Assembly (NCBI RefSeq): GCF_002284575.1
Contig: NZ_NPKJ01000066.1
Coordinates: 27,513-91,512, forward strand
DNA: 64,000 bases
Source of the DNA: Mesorhizobium temperatum
Lineage (GTDB): Bacteria; Pseudomonadota; Alphaproteobacteria; Rhizobiales; Rhizobiaceae
Direction of reading: 5' to 3'
Of the stretch, positions 42,063-49,995 are shown one piece after another. How positions within the stretch are numbered: position 1 is the first letter of the stretch; each line of letters starts with the position of its first letter. The notes under the pieces were generated by a model. It was not told where the DNA came from and ran no database searches. It saw only the letters and a list, made by a program, of their open reading frames with translations. The position numbers and the translations under genes are program-made.

Positions 42063-43334
42063 ATGACTGGGAAATTGCCGTTCGAAGCACTGTCGGTCGA
42101 CACCCTGGCAGCACGCCTCGGCGCCAACGATGCCCTGTGTTCGCATATCGGCAAAGATACAAGCCGCTGGAAGGTCCGCGAGGTCGGCGACGGCAATCTG
42201 AACCTGGTCTTCATCGTCGAGGGCGCCATGGGTGCGGCCGTCGTCAAGCAGGCCCTACCCTATGTCCGCCTGGTCGGCGACAGCTGGCCGCTGCCGTTGA
42301 AGCGCTCCTTCTTCGAGTATCACGCGCTGACGCGGCAGGAGGCGAGAGCGCCCGGTTCGGTGCCTGCGATCCATCACTTCGATGAAGGCCAGGCGCTGAT
42401 CATCATGGAATATCTGTCGCCGCACATCATCCTGCGGCGCGCGCTGATCGAGGGCCGGCAGCTGCCGAACATCGCGAGAGACATCGGCCTGTTCATGGCC
42501 CGCACCCTGTTTCGCGGCTCCGACCTGCATATGGCGACCAAGGATCGTAAAGCCGATCTGGCGCTGTTCGCCGACAATGTCGAACTCTGCGACATCACCG
42601 AGAACCTGGTGTTCTCGGACCCGTATTTCGACGCCAAGATGAACCGGCATACGAGCCCGCAGCTCGACAGCATCGTCGCAGAGTTGCGCGCGGACCGCGA
42701 TCTCAAGGTCGAGGCGCAGCGGCTGAAGCACATTTTTGCGGCCAATGCGGAGACGCTGCTGCATGGCGACCTGCATTCCGGCTCGATCATGGTCACCGAG
42801 ACAGAAACGCGGATGATTGATCCCGAATTCGGCTTCTACGGCCCGATCGCCTTCGATGTCGGCATGCTGCTCGCCAATTTCTGGATGGCGTTCTTCTCGC
42901 AGCGTGGCCACGAGCAGAATGGAAAGCGCGACACCATGCGCGCCTATCTGCTCGATGTGACGGTCGATACATGGTCGGTGTTCCGCACCGAGTTCTCGCA
43001 TCTGTGGCGAACCGAGCGCACGGGCATGCTCTACCAGAAGAGCCTGTTCGAGGATCAGGGCGACAGGCTTGGCGCCGAACAAGCGCTCGACCACATGCTG
43101 CATCAGGTCTGGACCGACATGCTGGGCTTTGCCGGCGTCGAGGTGCACAGGCGCATTCTGGGCCTCGCGCACAACGCCGATTTCGAGACCATTGCCGACG
43201 AGGATCTGCGCGCCACATGTGAGGCAAAGGCGCTGAAATTCGGCCGTCACATCGCCGTCAACCGACGCCAGATCCACAGCATCGACGAGGTCAACAAATT
43301 GGCCGCGCTGATCGAACAGGAGAACAGAATTTGA
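42063..43334 (+). CDS. mtnK: 5-methylthioribose kinase
   Basis: A 423-residue kinase of the aminoglycoside-phosphotransferase fold and the length usual for MtnK. The nucleotide-side segment VREVGDGNLNLVFIVEG, the catalytic loop LLHGDLHSGSIMV and the metal-binding MIDPEFGFYGPIAFD are intact. It phosphorylates 5-methylthioribose at C1. The product is the substrate of mtnA, whose TTG start overlaps the mtnK stop. The ATG at 42063 follows GGGAGGG. In this window none of the later classical methionine-salvage genes (mtnB, mtnC, mtnD) accompanies the pair. An aldolase and a sugar importer are its neighbours instead. A 5-deoxyribose kinase role is possible. Confidence 0.9.
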   Translation: MTGKLPFEALSVDTLAARLGANDALCSHIGKDTSRWKVREVGDGNLNLVFIVEGAMGAAVVKQALPYVRLVGDSWPLPLKRSFFEYHALTRQEARAPGSVPAIHHFDEGQALIIMEYLSPHIILRRALIEGRQLPNIARDIGLFMARTLFRGSDLHMATKDRKADLALFADNVELCDITENLVFSDPYFDAKMNRHTSPQLDSIVAELRADRDLKVEAQRLKHIFAANAETLLHGDLHSGSIMVTETETRMIDPEFGFYGPIAFDVGMLLANFWMAFFSQRGHEQNGKRDTMRAYLLDVTVDTWSVFRTEFSHLWRTERTGMLYQKSLFEDQGDRLGAEQALDHMLHQVWTDMLGFAGVEVHRRILGLAHNADFETIADEDLRATCEAKALKFGRHIAVNRRQIHSIDEVNKLAALIEQENRI

Positions 43335-44422
43335 ACGTCGGCGACCGCCACTATCGCACCATCTGGCTGAGCGACGACGGGCGTTCGGTGGAGATCATCG
43401 ACCAGCGCTGGCTGCCGCATGATTTCCGCGTGGTAAAAGTCGGCACCGTTGCCGGCATCGCCGCGGCGATCCGCGACATGTGGGTGCGCGGCGCGCCGCT
43501 GATCGGCGTCACATCAGCCTATGGCGTCGCCATGCAAATGGCCAACGATCCTTCCGATGCAGCACTCGACGGCGTCTGGGAGGTCTTGCACGAAACGCGC
43601 CCGACAGCGATCAATCTGCGCTGGGCGCTCGATGAGATGCGCAATTTCCTGCGGCCGCTTCCGCCTGGACAACGCGCCGAGGCTGCTTACCGGCGCGCCG
43701 GCGAAATCGCCGACGAGGATGTCGGCCTCAACCGCGCCATCGGCGTCAACGGCCTTGAAATCATCAAGGACATCGCGGCGCGCAAGGCGCCCGGCGAGCC
43801 GGTCAACATCCTGACCCACTGCAACGCCGGCTGGCTGGCCACCGTCGACTACGGCACCGCCACGGCGCCGATCTATCTGGCTACGGAAGCCGGCATTCCC
43901 GTTCACGTCTATGTCGACGAAACGCGCCCGCGCAACCAGGGCGCTCAGCTGACCGCATGGGAGATGGCCGGCCACGGCGTGCCGCATACGCTGATCGTCG
44001 ACAATGCCGGCGGCCATCTGATGCAGCGCGGTCAGATCGACATGGTCATCGTCGGCACCGACCGCACCACCGCCGACGGTGATGTCTGCAACAAGATCGG
44101 CACCTATCTGAAGGCGCTGGCCGCGGCCGACAATGACGTGCCGTTCTATGTCGCGCTGCCCTCGCCGACCATCGACTGGACGGTGGGCGACGGGCTGGCC
44201 GAAATCCCGATCGAACAGCGCTCCAGCGACGAGGTCTCGCTGGTCTGGGGCAAGACCGCAAATGGCGAGATTGCGCAGGTCCGCATCTCGCCGGAGACGA
44301 CGCCCGCGGCGAACCCGGCCTTCGACGTGACGCCGGCGCGGCTGGTCACCGGATTGATCACCGAACGCGGCGTCGCCAAGGCGTCGCGCGAAGGTTTGAA
44401 GGCGATGTTTCCCGGACGCTGA
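43331..44422 (+). CDS. mtnA: Methylthioribose-1-phosphate isomerase
   Basis: A 363-residue protein of the eIF2B-like aldose-1-phosphate isomerase family. The catalytic cysteine is in LTHCNAGWLAT (Cys164), and the catalytic aspartate in IVGTDRTTADGDV (Asp244). RGAPLIGVTSAYG lies near residue 53. It converts methylthioribose 1-phosphate to methylthioribulose 1-phosphate. The start is a TTG at 43331 forming TTGA with the mtnK stop, with CAGGAGA upstream, indicating translational coupling. The ketose product could be cleaved by the fused aldolase at 36101-38155 to dihydroxyacetone phosphate and a thioaldehyde-type product. Confidence 0.9.
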   Translation: MNVGDRHYRTIWLSDDGRSVEIIDQRWLPHDFRVVKVGTVAGIAAAIRDMWVRGAPLIGVTSAYGVAMQMANDPSDAALDGVWEVLHETRPTAINLRWALDEMRNFLRPLPPGQRAEAAYRRAGEIADEDVGLNRAIGVNGLEIIKDIAARKAPGEPVNILTHCNAGWLATVDYGTATAPIYLATEAGIPVHVYVDETRPRNQGAQLTAWEMAGHGVPHTLIVDNAGGHLMQRGQIDMVIVGTDRTTADGDVCNKIGTYLKALAAADNDVPFYVALPSPTIDWTVGDGLAEIPIEQRSSDEVSLVWGKTANGEIAQVRISPETTPAANPAFDVTPARLVTGLITERGVAKASREGLKAMFPGR

Positions 44423-44697
44423 TGATCCTGTCCCGCGGATACTGCTGAACGGTTGGCAGCGGACCACCGCCTAAACGTCAAGACTGCCGGTTTCGCCGGA
44501 CCCTAAAAGACCCGCCCTCGCGGGCAATGCAAAAGATCTGCGTCTACAAGACTCGGGCATTCCGAGATGTCGATCCACCTCATGATCCGACAAGGCCGCC
44601 ACCCGCTGGCGCAGCCAACGGCGTGGGACTGCGCCACTGGAATTGGCTCTCTTGAACTCGTTCTTCCCAAATCGGATTGCCAATCCATGGTAGGGTG

Positions 44698-44707
44698 ATT
44701 ATACCAG
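44698..44707 (+). promoter_or_regulatory. ATTATACCAG motif upstream of the ApnO-like gene
   Basis: ATTATACCAG lies 54-63 bp before the start codon at 44761. The same 10 bases occur before the ABC operon (48730-48739) and the RuBisCO-like gene (56964-56973). Here TGGTA-N9-TACCA (44688-44706) makes a palindrome, and TTGCCA-N17-TATACC resembles a sigma-70 promoter overlapping it. The reverse complement TGGTATAAT recalls NanR operators, fitting the NanR-like regulator at 56150-56863. The rest of 44423-44760 shows no gene. Confidence 0.5.
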
Positions 44708-44760
44708 CTACTAAGATGACGATCGGCAGGGCCATCGTTCGAGATCAGGAGTATGGCAAG

Positions 44761-45588
44761 ATGACAACGATTGCGCTGTTTGGTGCCGGCGGCAAAATGG
44801 GTTACCGCCTTTCGACCAATTTTCGCGGCTCTCCCTACACGATACGCCATGTCGAAGTCAGCGACGCCGGCTGCGAGCGGCTGAAGACGGGGCTGGGTAT
44901 TGACGCGGTCAGCGCCGATGAAGCCCTGAACGGCGCCGAGGTAGCGATCCTGGCGGTTCCCGACACCCATATCGGCAAGGTCGCGGCCAGCATCGAGGGC
45001 AAGCTTGCTTCCGGCACCATGGTCGTCGTGCTCGACGCCGCGGCACCTTTCGCAGGCCATTTGCCGAAACGGCCGGACCTGACCTATTTCGTCACCCATC
45101 CCTGCCATCCGCCGATCTTCAACGACGAAACCGATATGGCGGCCAAGAAGGACTATTTCGGCGGCGTCAAGGCCAAGCAGCATATGGTCAGCGCACTGAT
45201 GCAGGGGCCGGAGGAAGATTTCGCCAAAGGCGAAGCAATCGCCAAGATCATCTGGGCTCCGGTCATGCGGTCGCATCGCGTCACGGTCGACCAGATGGCG
45301 CTGCTCGAGCCGGGCCTTTCTGAGACTGTCTGCGCCTCCCTGCTCGTTGTCATGAAGGAAGCAGTCGACGAGGTCGTCGCCCGCGGGGTCGACCAGCAAG
45401 CGGCGCTCGACTTCCTGCTTGGCCACATGAACGTGCTCGGCGCCGTCATCTTCGGTGAAACCAAGGGTGTGTTCTCCGACGCCTGCAACAAGGCCATCGA
45501 GTTCGGCAAGCCGGTGCTGATGCGCGACGACTGGAAGCGGGTCTTCGAGCCGGAAGAGATCGCGGCCAGCATCCAGCGCATCACCTGA
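44761..45588 (+). CDS. apnO: D-apionate oxidoisomerase-like NAD(P)-binding protein
   Basis: A 275-residue protein with an N-terminal Rossmann domain (IALFGAGGKMGYRLSTNFRG) and an all-helical 6-phosphogluconate-dehydrogenase-like C-terminal domain (FVTHPCHPPIFNDE between them). It resembles the ApnO enzymes that turn D-apionate into 3-oxo-isoapionate with NAD+. The identification leans on the neighbours (apiose dehydrogenase-, lactonase-, kinase- and RuBisCO-like genes) and on the shared upstream motif. Another 3-hydroxy acid dehydrogenase role cannot be excluded. The ATG at 44761 follows AGGAG. An upstream in-frame ATG at 44677 would put the candidate promoter inside the gene. Confidence 0.68.
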   Translation: MTTIALFGAGGKMGYRLSTNFRGSPYTIRHVEVSDAGCERLKTGLGIDAVSADEALNGAEVAILAVPDTHIGKVAASIEGKLASGTMVVVLDAAAPFAGHLPKRPDLTYFVTHPCHPPIFNDETDMAAKKDYFGGVKAKQHMVSALMQGPEEDFAKGEAIAKIIWAPVMRSHRVTVDQMALLEPGLSETVCASLLVVMKEAVDEVVARGVDQQAALDFLLGHMNVLGAVIFGETKGVFSDACNKAIEFGKPVLMRDDWKRVFEPEEIAASIQRIT

Positions 45589-45622
45589 GGCGGAAGTAAC
45601 TGAAAATCATGGAAGCATTTTG

Positions 45623-45647
45623 AGCCGTCCGCCCCCGGGCGGCTTTT
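45623..45647 (+). terminator. Rho-independent terminator after the ApnO-like gene
   Basis: GAGCCGTCCGCCCCCGGGCG followed by GCTTTT forms a GC-rich hairpin with a short U-tract, 35 bp after the stop at 45588. The remaining sequence to 45767 shows nothing further. Confidence 0.72.
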
Positions 45648-45767
45648 CATTGATTGATTTGCATCCTCAACAATGCGGTTGTGGCCCGGCATCGAGGGGC
45701 AATCCCATGCAACGCTGGCCAATCCCGACTGTATTTCTCGTGCTACGCTTTGCGTGACAGGGGCGTC

Positions 45768-46532
45768 CTATGTCACCGCGGTGACCCTACCCGCCGCATC
45801 GAGGCGACAGCCGACTCGCGCCTGCCGAACCTCGATGCCGCCTTGCCTTGCGTAGTGTATGCGCACCTCGATCCGCGCCGTGAGCGCGCCCCGACGTTGC
45901 TGTAACGGACCTGCGCTGACCGCGTGAACACGCACGGCACCGAGGGGCGTCGCAGCCGAGGCGATCGCCGTGCGGCAGGCACGCACCACAGCTTGTGGGA
46001 TACCGGGTTTGGCTTTCAGTGGCGCCAGAAATCCCAACGGATAGCCATTGGTGATCGGCGCCAACGCGTCGCGACCCGTTTTGGAGGGCCTGAGCGCGCG
46101 TGGCAGGAAGGCGGATTGTCTCGCGGCATTGGCCTTGGCAATGGCTGGCGTGATGCCGGCGCTGCCGCTCGCGACTTGCCCAGAGCCTAGGGCCGGGTTG
46201 CCAGGCTTACCTCCTGGAGCGGTGGCCGATCCGGACGAACGGTCGCCCACCCCGACACCTGTGGATAGGCCCCCGCTTGCACCGCCGAGGTTGCCGCTGA
46301 CGCCAAGTCCGGCGCCGAGCGATCCTTTGCCCACGCCGAGCGACCCGCCAAGGCTTGCTCCCCCTACTCCGTCGACGCTCGCGCCGCCCGCCACGGAGGC
46401 GCCTCTCGGGCCGACGCCCAAGCCAGCACCGACCCCGACACCGCCAAGTCGACCGCCAAGCCCCGCGTCAAGTGCCGAGGCAGGGCCAATTGCGATCGCG
46501 ATTGTCAATCCGGCTGCGACGTATTTATTCAT
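45768..46532 (-). CDS. Glycine-rich secreted protein of unknown function
   Basis: A 254-residue protein with a clear signal peptide (MNKYVAAGLTIAIAIGPASA) and a glycine/serine/valine-rich repeat region, residues about 25-110, built of LGG, GVGVG, GASVDG-like units. A non-repetitive C-terminal half has LRPSKTGRDALAPITNGYP and two cysteines (RACRTAI and VGCRLDA) that might pair. I do not recognise a family. The start at 46532 is chosen because AGGAG lies 7 bp before it; an ATG two codons earlier touches the ribosome site. It lies 61 bp downstream of the Wza-like coiled-coil gene on the same strand, so a shared role at the cell surface is plausible. Confidence 0.7.
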   Translation of the reverse strand: MNKYVAAGLTIAIAIGPASALDAGLGGRLGGVGVGAGLGVGPRGASVAGGASVDGVGGASLGGSLGVGKGSLGAGLGVSGNLGGASGGLSTGVGVGDRSSGSATAPGGKPGNPALGSGQVASGSAGITPAIAKANAARQSAFLPRALRPSKTGRDALAPITNGYPLGFLAPLKAKPGIPQAVVRACRTAIASAATPLGAVRVHAVSAGPLQQRRGALTARIEVRIHYARQGGIEVRQARVGCRLDAAGRVTAVT

Positions 46533-46593
46533 TATCATACTCCTACTGCGATGTATTTCGGCCCACGGAAATGCCGTTCGCGATCAGCCCTCG

Positions 46594-48378
46594 CTAGCGA
46601 GAGCCGAGCTTCGGCGGTCGCGTCGGGAGCAACGCGTCGGGAAGCGCGATGGTCGCCACCAGAACAGGCCGCGATGGCCTTTTTGCCTTCACTTTGTGGT
46701 TTTCCCGCAACCCGGGTTGACGGGCTGGTCGCGAGCGCACAGACACATCTCCACGCGAAGTTGCGCCGGCACGTGCTTTCGGAGCGCGGGTCACGCGCTC
46801 GGTGCGACGCTCATCCCGGGCCTTTTCAATGTCAATCGCCTTTCGCGCGGCGCTGAGGTCGCGGGCTAGACCGATGGCCTTGTTGCGTTCTTGCTCCAAC
46901 GCCGCGCTCAGCTCCATCGAGACGCGGCTCGCTTCCTGCTTTGCCGCGTCGCGTTCTCGGCGAGCGCTGTCGAGGTCACGTGCGGCTGAATCTGCCCGTT
47001 CGCGCTCCAGTTCGAGTGCATCGCCAGCTCGCTTTAAAGCCGCCTCTGCCACCTGTCGTTCCTTGATGGCGTTGGTCTGCGCGGCCGCAGCTAGATCTGC
47101 GCTTGTCTTAAGAGCGTCGATAGTTTGGCGCGCCACGGTGAGTTCGCGTTCGAAGCGCTCGGCCTTGTGCCGCTCCTCATCAAGCGCTCGCTGCGCCTCT
47201 GCCACAGAGGCCTCCATAGAGTGACGCGCTTCAAGCCTGGCGGCCTTCTCGTGATCGGCGAGAATGGCTTTGGCCTTTAAGCCTTTGACTTCACGTTGCG
47301 CCACTTCCAGATCAAGCGCGAGCTCTTCGGCTCTTCGCCGCTGCTGATTTAGGGCTTGTCCTTGTTCAGCCATCGTGTCGGCTACCGCACGCGCCTGCGC
47401 GCTGGCGTCGCGGGCGCCGCGCTGCATCACGGCCAGTTCCGCTCGCGCCGCCGCCAATTCGCGGCCCTCATGGTCACCGCGAGCCGGCTGCACGCTCTTC
47501 CTGAGCGCGTCGACTTCCCTCAGCGCCGCAAAGAGCTGCTGTTCCAGTGCGCCGCGGTCAGTCCGCACCGCATCGAGTTCCCGCACCAAGGCGGCAGCCC
47601 GTTGACGCGCTGTCGCAAGGTTCTGATTGTGTCGGACGGCATCGTTGCGAGCAGTCTGGCGAGCCGCAAGTGCTTCCTCGCGAGCTGCCGCAATTTCCAT
47701 GCGAGCGGCGGACAGCTCATTCAGCAATGCCCCTTCCAGAGCTTGCTGTTGCTCCGCTGCAGGCTGCCAAGGTGTGTGGGAACCGCGCACGCTCGGTTGC
47801 GCCTCGGCCTTGCCCTTCTCGACACTGGCGCGTTCCGAAGCCACGGCCGAAGAGCTGTCGTCGGCTGCGTCTGCCGGCGGTTCGGGCGCTTTTCGTTTGC
47901 CCGGGTGTTCCACCGAACCTGTGATGTCCGAGGGCAGATTTCGTATCAGTTTGACGGTTGTATCCGCCCGTTCTTGACGGCCGCTCCTGGCTTGCAAGCG
48001 ATCGGAAATCAGCTCTGCCAGCTCCCCCTCACGCAGACCTGCGGCGGCAATGTTCCCGATCACTGGAAGGTCAAGCGTGCCAGCCGAGTCGATGGTGAAA
48101 GTATGGTTGAGCTGCAACGCCTCCAAAACGCCATCGCGCAAGGCAGTCCATCGCCAAACGTGCAGTTCGATCGTGTCTCGCGGGGCAAGTCTGTCGTCGG
48201 CCTTTGGCCGACCGTGTGCCGCGGATTCCAGCAGCAGGATGATACAGAACGAAATCAGGCACAACATGGCGCTGCAGCTCCTGCCGCACATGCCACGAAA
48301 TGAAGCCAAATGCCGTTGGTCAGCAAAGCTTAGCGCGGGGCTGCAGGATGGCGGCCTGGAACTCTGCACAAAATTCAT
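46594..48378 (-). CDS. Polysaccharide-export (Wza-like) domain protein with long coiled coil
   Basis: A 594-residue protein in four parts. A hydrophobic signal or anchor (CSAMLCLISFCIILLLESA, about 35-53) comes first. A Poly_export-type domain follows at about 60-150 (LAPRDTIELHVWRW, then TIDSAGTLDLPVIGNIAAAGL). A low-complexity linker leads to a long heptad-rich coiled coil at about 205-530, dense in Ala, Glu and Arg. The tail is basic (KVKAKRPSRPVL). Normal Wza proteins are shorter and carry SLBB repeats and a C-terminal outer-membrane helix; none is visible here. The ATG at 48378 follows GAGG; a start at 48291 would shorten the leader. It sits in the middle of the apiose locus but has no evident link to sugar catabolism. 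Confidence 0.7.
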   Translation of the reverse strand: MNFVQSSRPPSCSPALSFADQRHLASFRGMCGRSCSAMLCLISFCIILLLESAAHGRPKADDRLAPRDTIELHVWRWTALRDGVLEALQLNHTFTIDSAGTLDLPVIGNIAAAGLREGELAELISDRLQARSGRQERADTTVKLIRNLPSDITGSVEHPGKRKAPEPPADAADDSSSAVASERASVEKGKAEAQPSVRGSHTPWQPAAEQQQALEGALLNELSAARMEIAAAREEALAARQTARNDAVRHNQNLATARQRAAALVRELDAVRTDRGALEQQLFAALREVDALRKSVQPARGDHEGRELAAARAELAVMQRGARDASAQARAVADTMAEQGQALNQQRRRAEELALDLEVAQREVKGLKAKAILADHEKAARLEARHSMEASVAEAQRALDEERHKAERFERELTVARQTIDALKTSADLAAAAQTNAIKERQVAEAALKRAGDALELERERADSAARDLDSARRERDAAKQEASRVSMELSAALEQERNKAIGLARDLSAARKAIDIEKARDERRTERVTRAPKARAGATSRGDVSVRSRPARQPGLRENHKVKAKRPSRPVLVATIALPDALLPTRPPKLGSR

Positions 48379-48960
48379 AGCTGAACCTCACCGGCAACGC
48401 GATCCTTGCCGCGAACGGATTCATAAGAAACCCGCGCGCAGGCTGGGGCCGCGGAGAAATTCCACAACCAAAGCGCGATACTAGCAAAGCCTGCGCGTGC
48501 CGCTGAGCACCGAATAAGGCTTAGGAGTGTCTCCTCTTTACTTACTTATTACGCTCTCACCCCGCGTATCGTACCCCTTACGGTGAAGGTTATCCGGCTT
48601 GGCCAGTTGCCGGCGCATCGTAGGGAACAAAGTATCGCTCTTGGTGGATGACTCTCCGATGGCCGGTGGCTGATGCAGGAGCCGCTCGCTGCTCATCAGA
48701 TACATATCATCTGAATTTGTGGTTGACTCATTATACCAGTTGGCTTAGCTGTTGGAATGGCTTTGGCGAGCCGAGGCCGGGCTGAAAATTGGGTAGATGG
48801 CAGGTGGAGGGGCAGCCTGGGGGCGGAATCGAACAGGATGATCCGCCCAGGTCAGCCGGCAAATGACCGATCCGCGACACGGACGCGATCCGCCTGGCGA
48901 ACTGGGATGCATTTTAGCCTGGGCCGCGGAGGCACAGGCTTTTTCAAACGGGAGGAAATC
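48379..48960. promoter_or_regulatory. Long promoter region before the apiose-type ABC operon
   Basis: No gene is seen in these 582 bp. An inverted repeat TCAGAT-N7-ATCTGA spans 48696-48714. The 14-mer ACTCATTATACCAG spans 48726-48739 and is identical to one before the RuBisCO-like gene. It also forms TGGTT-N9-TACCA with bases at 48720-48724. The leftmost part is probably the promoter of the divergent coiled-coil gene. Confidence 0.5.
48726..48739 (+). promoter_or_regulatory. ACTCATTATACCAG motif upstream of the ABC operon
   Basis: The 14 bases are identical to 56960-56973 and share their last ten with 44698-44707. A binding site for the NanR-like GntR regulator of this locus is proposed. Confidence 0.55.
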
Positions 48961-49902
48961 ATGAAACTCACTCGCAGAATGACACTTGCGGCTTTCGCCG
49001 GCATGCTGGCGCTTGGCACCGCCGCACCCGCCTACGCGGCGGATCTCATTGCCATCATTACGCCTTCGCACGACAATCCATTCTTCAAGGCCGAAGCCGT
49101 CGGCGCGGAAGCCAAGGCTAAGGAACTCGGCTACGAAGCACTGGTGCTTGTCCATGACGACGACGCCAACAAGCAGTCCGAGCTGATCGACACCGCGATC
49201 GGCCGCGGCGCAAAGGCGATCATCCTCGACAATGCCGGCGCCGACGCCACCGTCGCCGCCGTGCAGAAAGCCAAGGATGCGGGTGTTCCCTCGTTCCTGA
49301 TCGATCGCGAGATCAACGCTACCGGCGTCGCCGTCGCGCAGATCGTCTCCAACAACTACCAGGGCGCCCAGCTCGGCGCGCAGGAGTTCGTCAAGCTGAT
49401 GGGCGAGAAGGGCAATTTCGTCGAACTGGTCGGCAAGGAATCCGACACCAATGCCGGCATCCGCTCCAAGGGTTACCACGATGTCATCGACGACTATCCG
49501 GACCTGAAGATGGTGGCGCAGCAGTCGGCCAACTGGAGCCAGACCGAAGCCTATTCCAAGATGGAATCGATCCTACAGGCCAACCCGGACATCAAGGGCG
49601 TGATCTCCGGCAACGATACGATGGCGATGGGCGCCTATGCCGCCCTTGCCGCCGCCGGACGCAAGGACGTCATCGTCGTCGGTTTCGACGGGTCGAATGA
49701 CGTGCGCGACTCGATCGCCTCAGGCGGCATCAAGGCCACAGTCCTGCAGCCGGCCTATGCGCAGGCGCAGATGGCAGTTGAGCAGGCCAACGACTTCATC
49801 AAGAACAAGAAGTCTCCGGCCGAGGAAAAGCAGCTGATGGACTGCGTCCTGATCAATGGCGACAATGCCGCCAAGCTGGAAACCTTCGCGCTGACCAACT
49901 GA
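48961..49902 (+). CDS. Sugar ABC transporter substrate-binding protein (probable apiose-type importer)
   Basis: A 313-residue periplasmic binding protein with signal peptide MKLTRRMTLAAFAGMLALG (cleavage near AYA-AD) and a ribose-type fold (ITPSHDNPFFKAEAVGAEA, AKAIILDNAGADATVAAV, FLIDREINATGVAVAQI). It belongs with the ATPase and permease encoded downstream. The ligand is inferred as D-apiose or a derivative from the co-located dehydrogenase, lactonase, kinase and RuBisCO-like genes. The ATG at 48961 follows GGAGGAAAT. A strong stem-loop after the stop separates it from the rest of the operon. Confidence 0.83.
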   Translation: MKLTRRMTLAAFAGMLALGTAAPAYAADLIAIITPSHDNPFFKAEAVGAEAKAKELGYEALVLVHDDDANKQSELIDTAIGRGAKAIILDNAGADATVAAVQKAKDAGVPSFLIDREINATGVAVAQIVSNNYQGAQLGAQEFVKLMGEKGNFVELVGKESDTNAGIRSKGYHDVIDDYPDLKMVAQQSANWSQTEAYSKMESILQANPDIKGVISGNDTMAMGAYAALAAAGRKDVIVVGFDGSNDVRDSIASGGIKATVLQPAYAQAQMAVEQANDFIKNKKSPAEEKQLMDCVLINGDNAAKLETFALTN

Positions 49903-49919
49903 GCCGGCGTGACATCAAT

Positions 49920-49952
49920 AGCAAGGGACGAGCTTCCGGCTCGTCCCTTGCT
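49920..49952 (+). ncRNA. Intercistronic stem-loop after the binding-protein gene
   Basis: AGCAAGGGACGAGC-TTCCG-GCTCGTCCCTTGCT forms a perfect 14-bp stem 17 bp after the stop, with no long U-tract. Hairpins placed like this commonly protect the binding-protein mRNA or cause partial termination, giving more binding protein than membrane components. It is a structure in the operon mRNA, not a separate RNA gene. Confidence 0.6.
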
Positions 49953-49995
49953 TCCGTTTCCTGGGGCCCCTGACCGCCATGCCGAACAAGCCGAC

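Noticed and set aside
44507..44530. Hairpin with a U-tract on the minus strand after mtnA
   Set aside because: It would terminate minus-strand transcription, but no minus-strand gene feeds into it; the plus-strand side has no U-tract. Probably chance.
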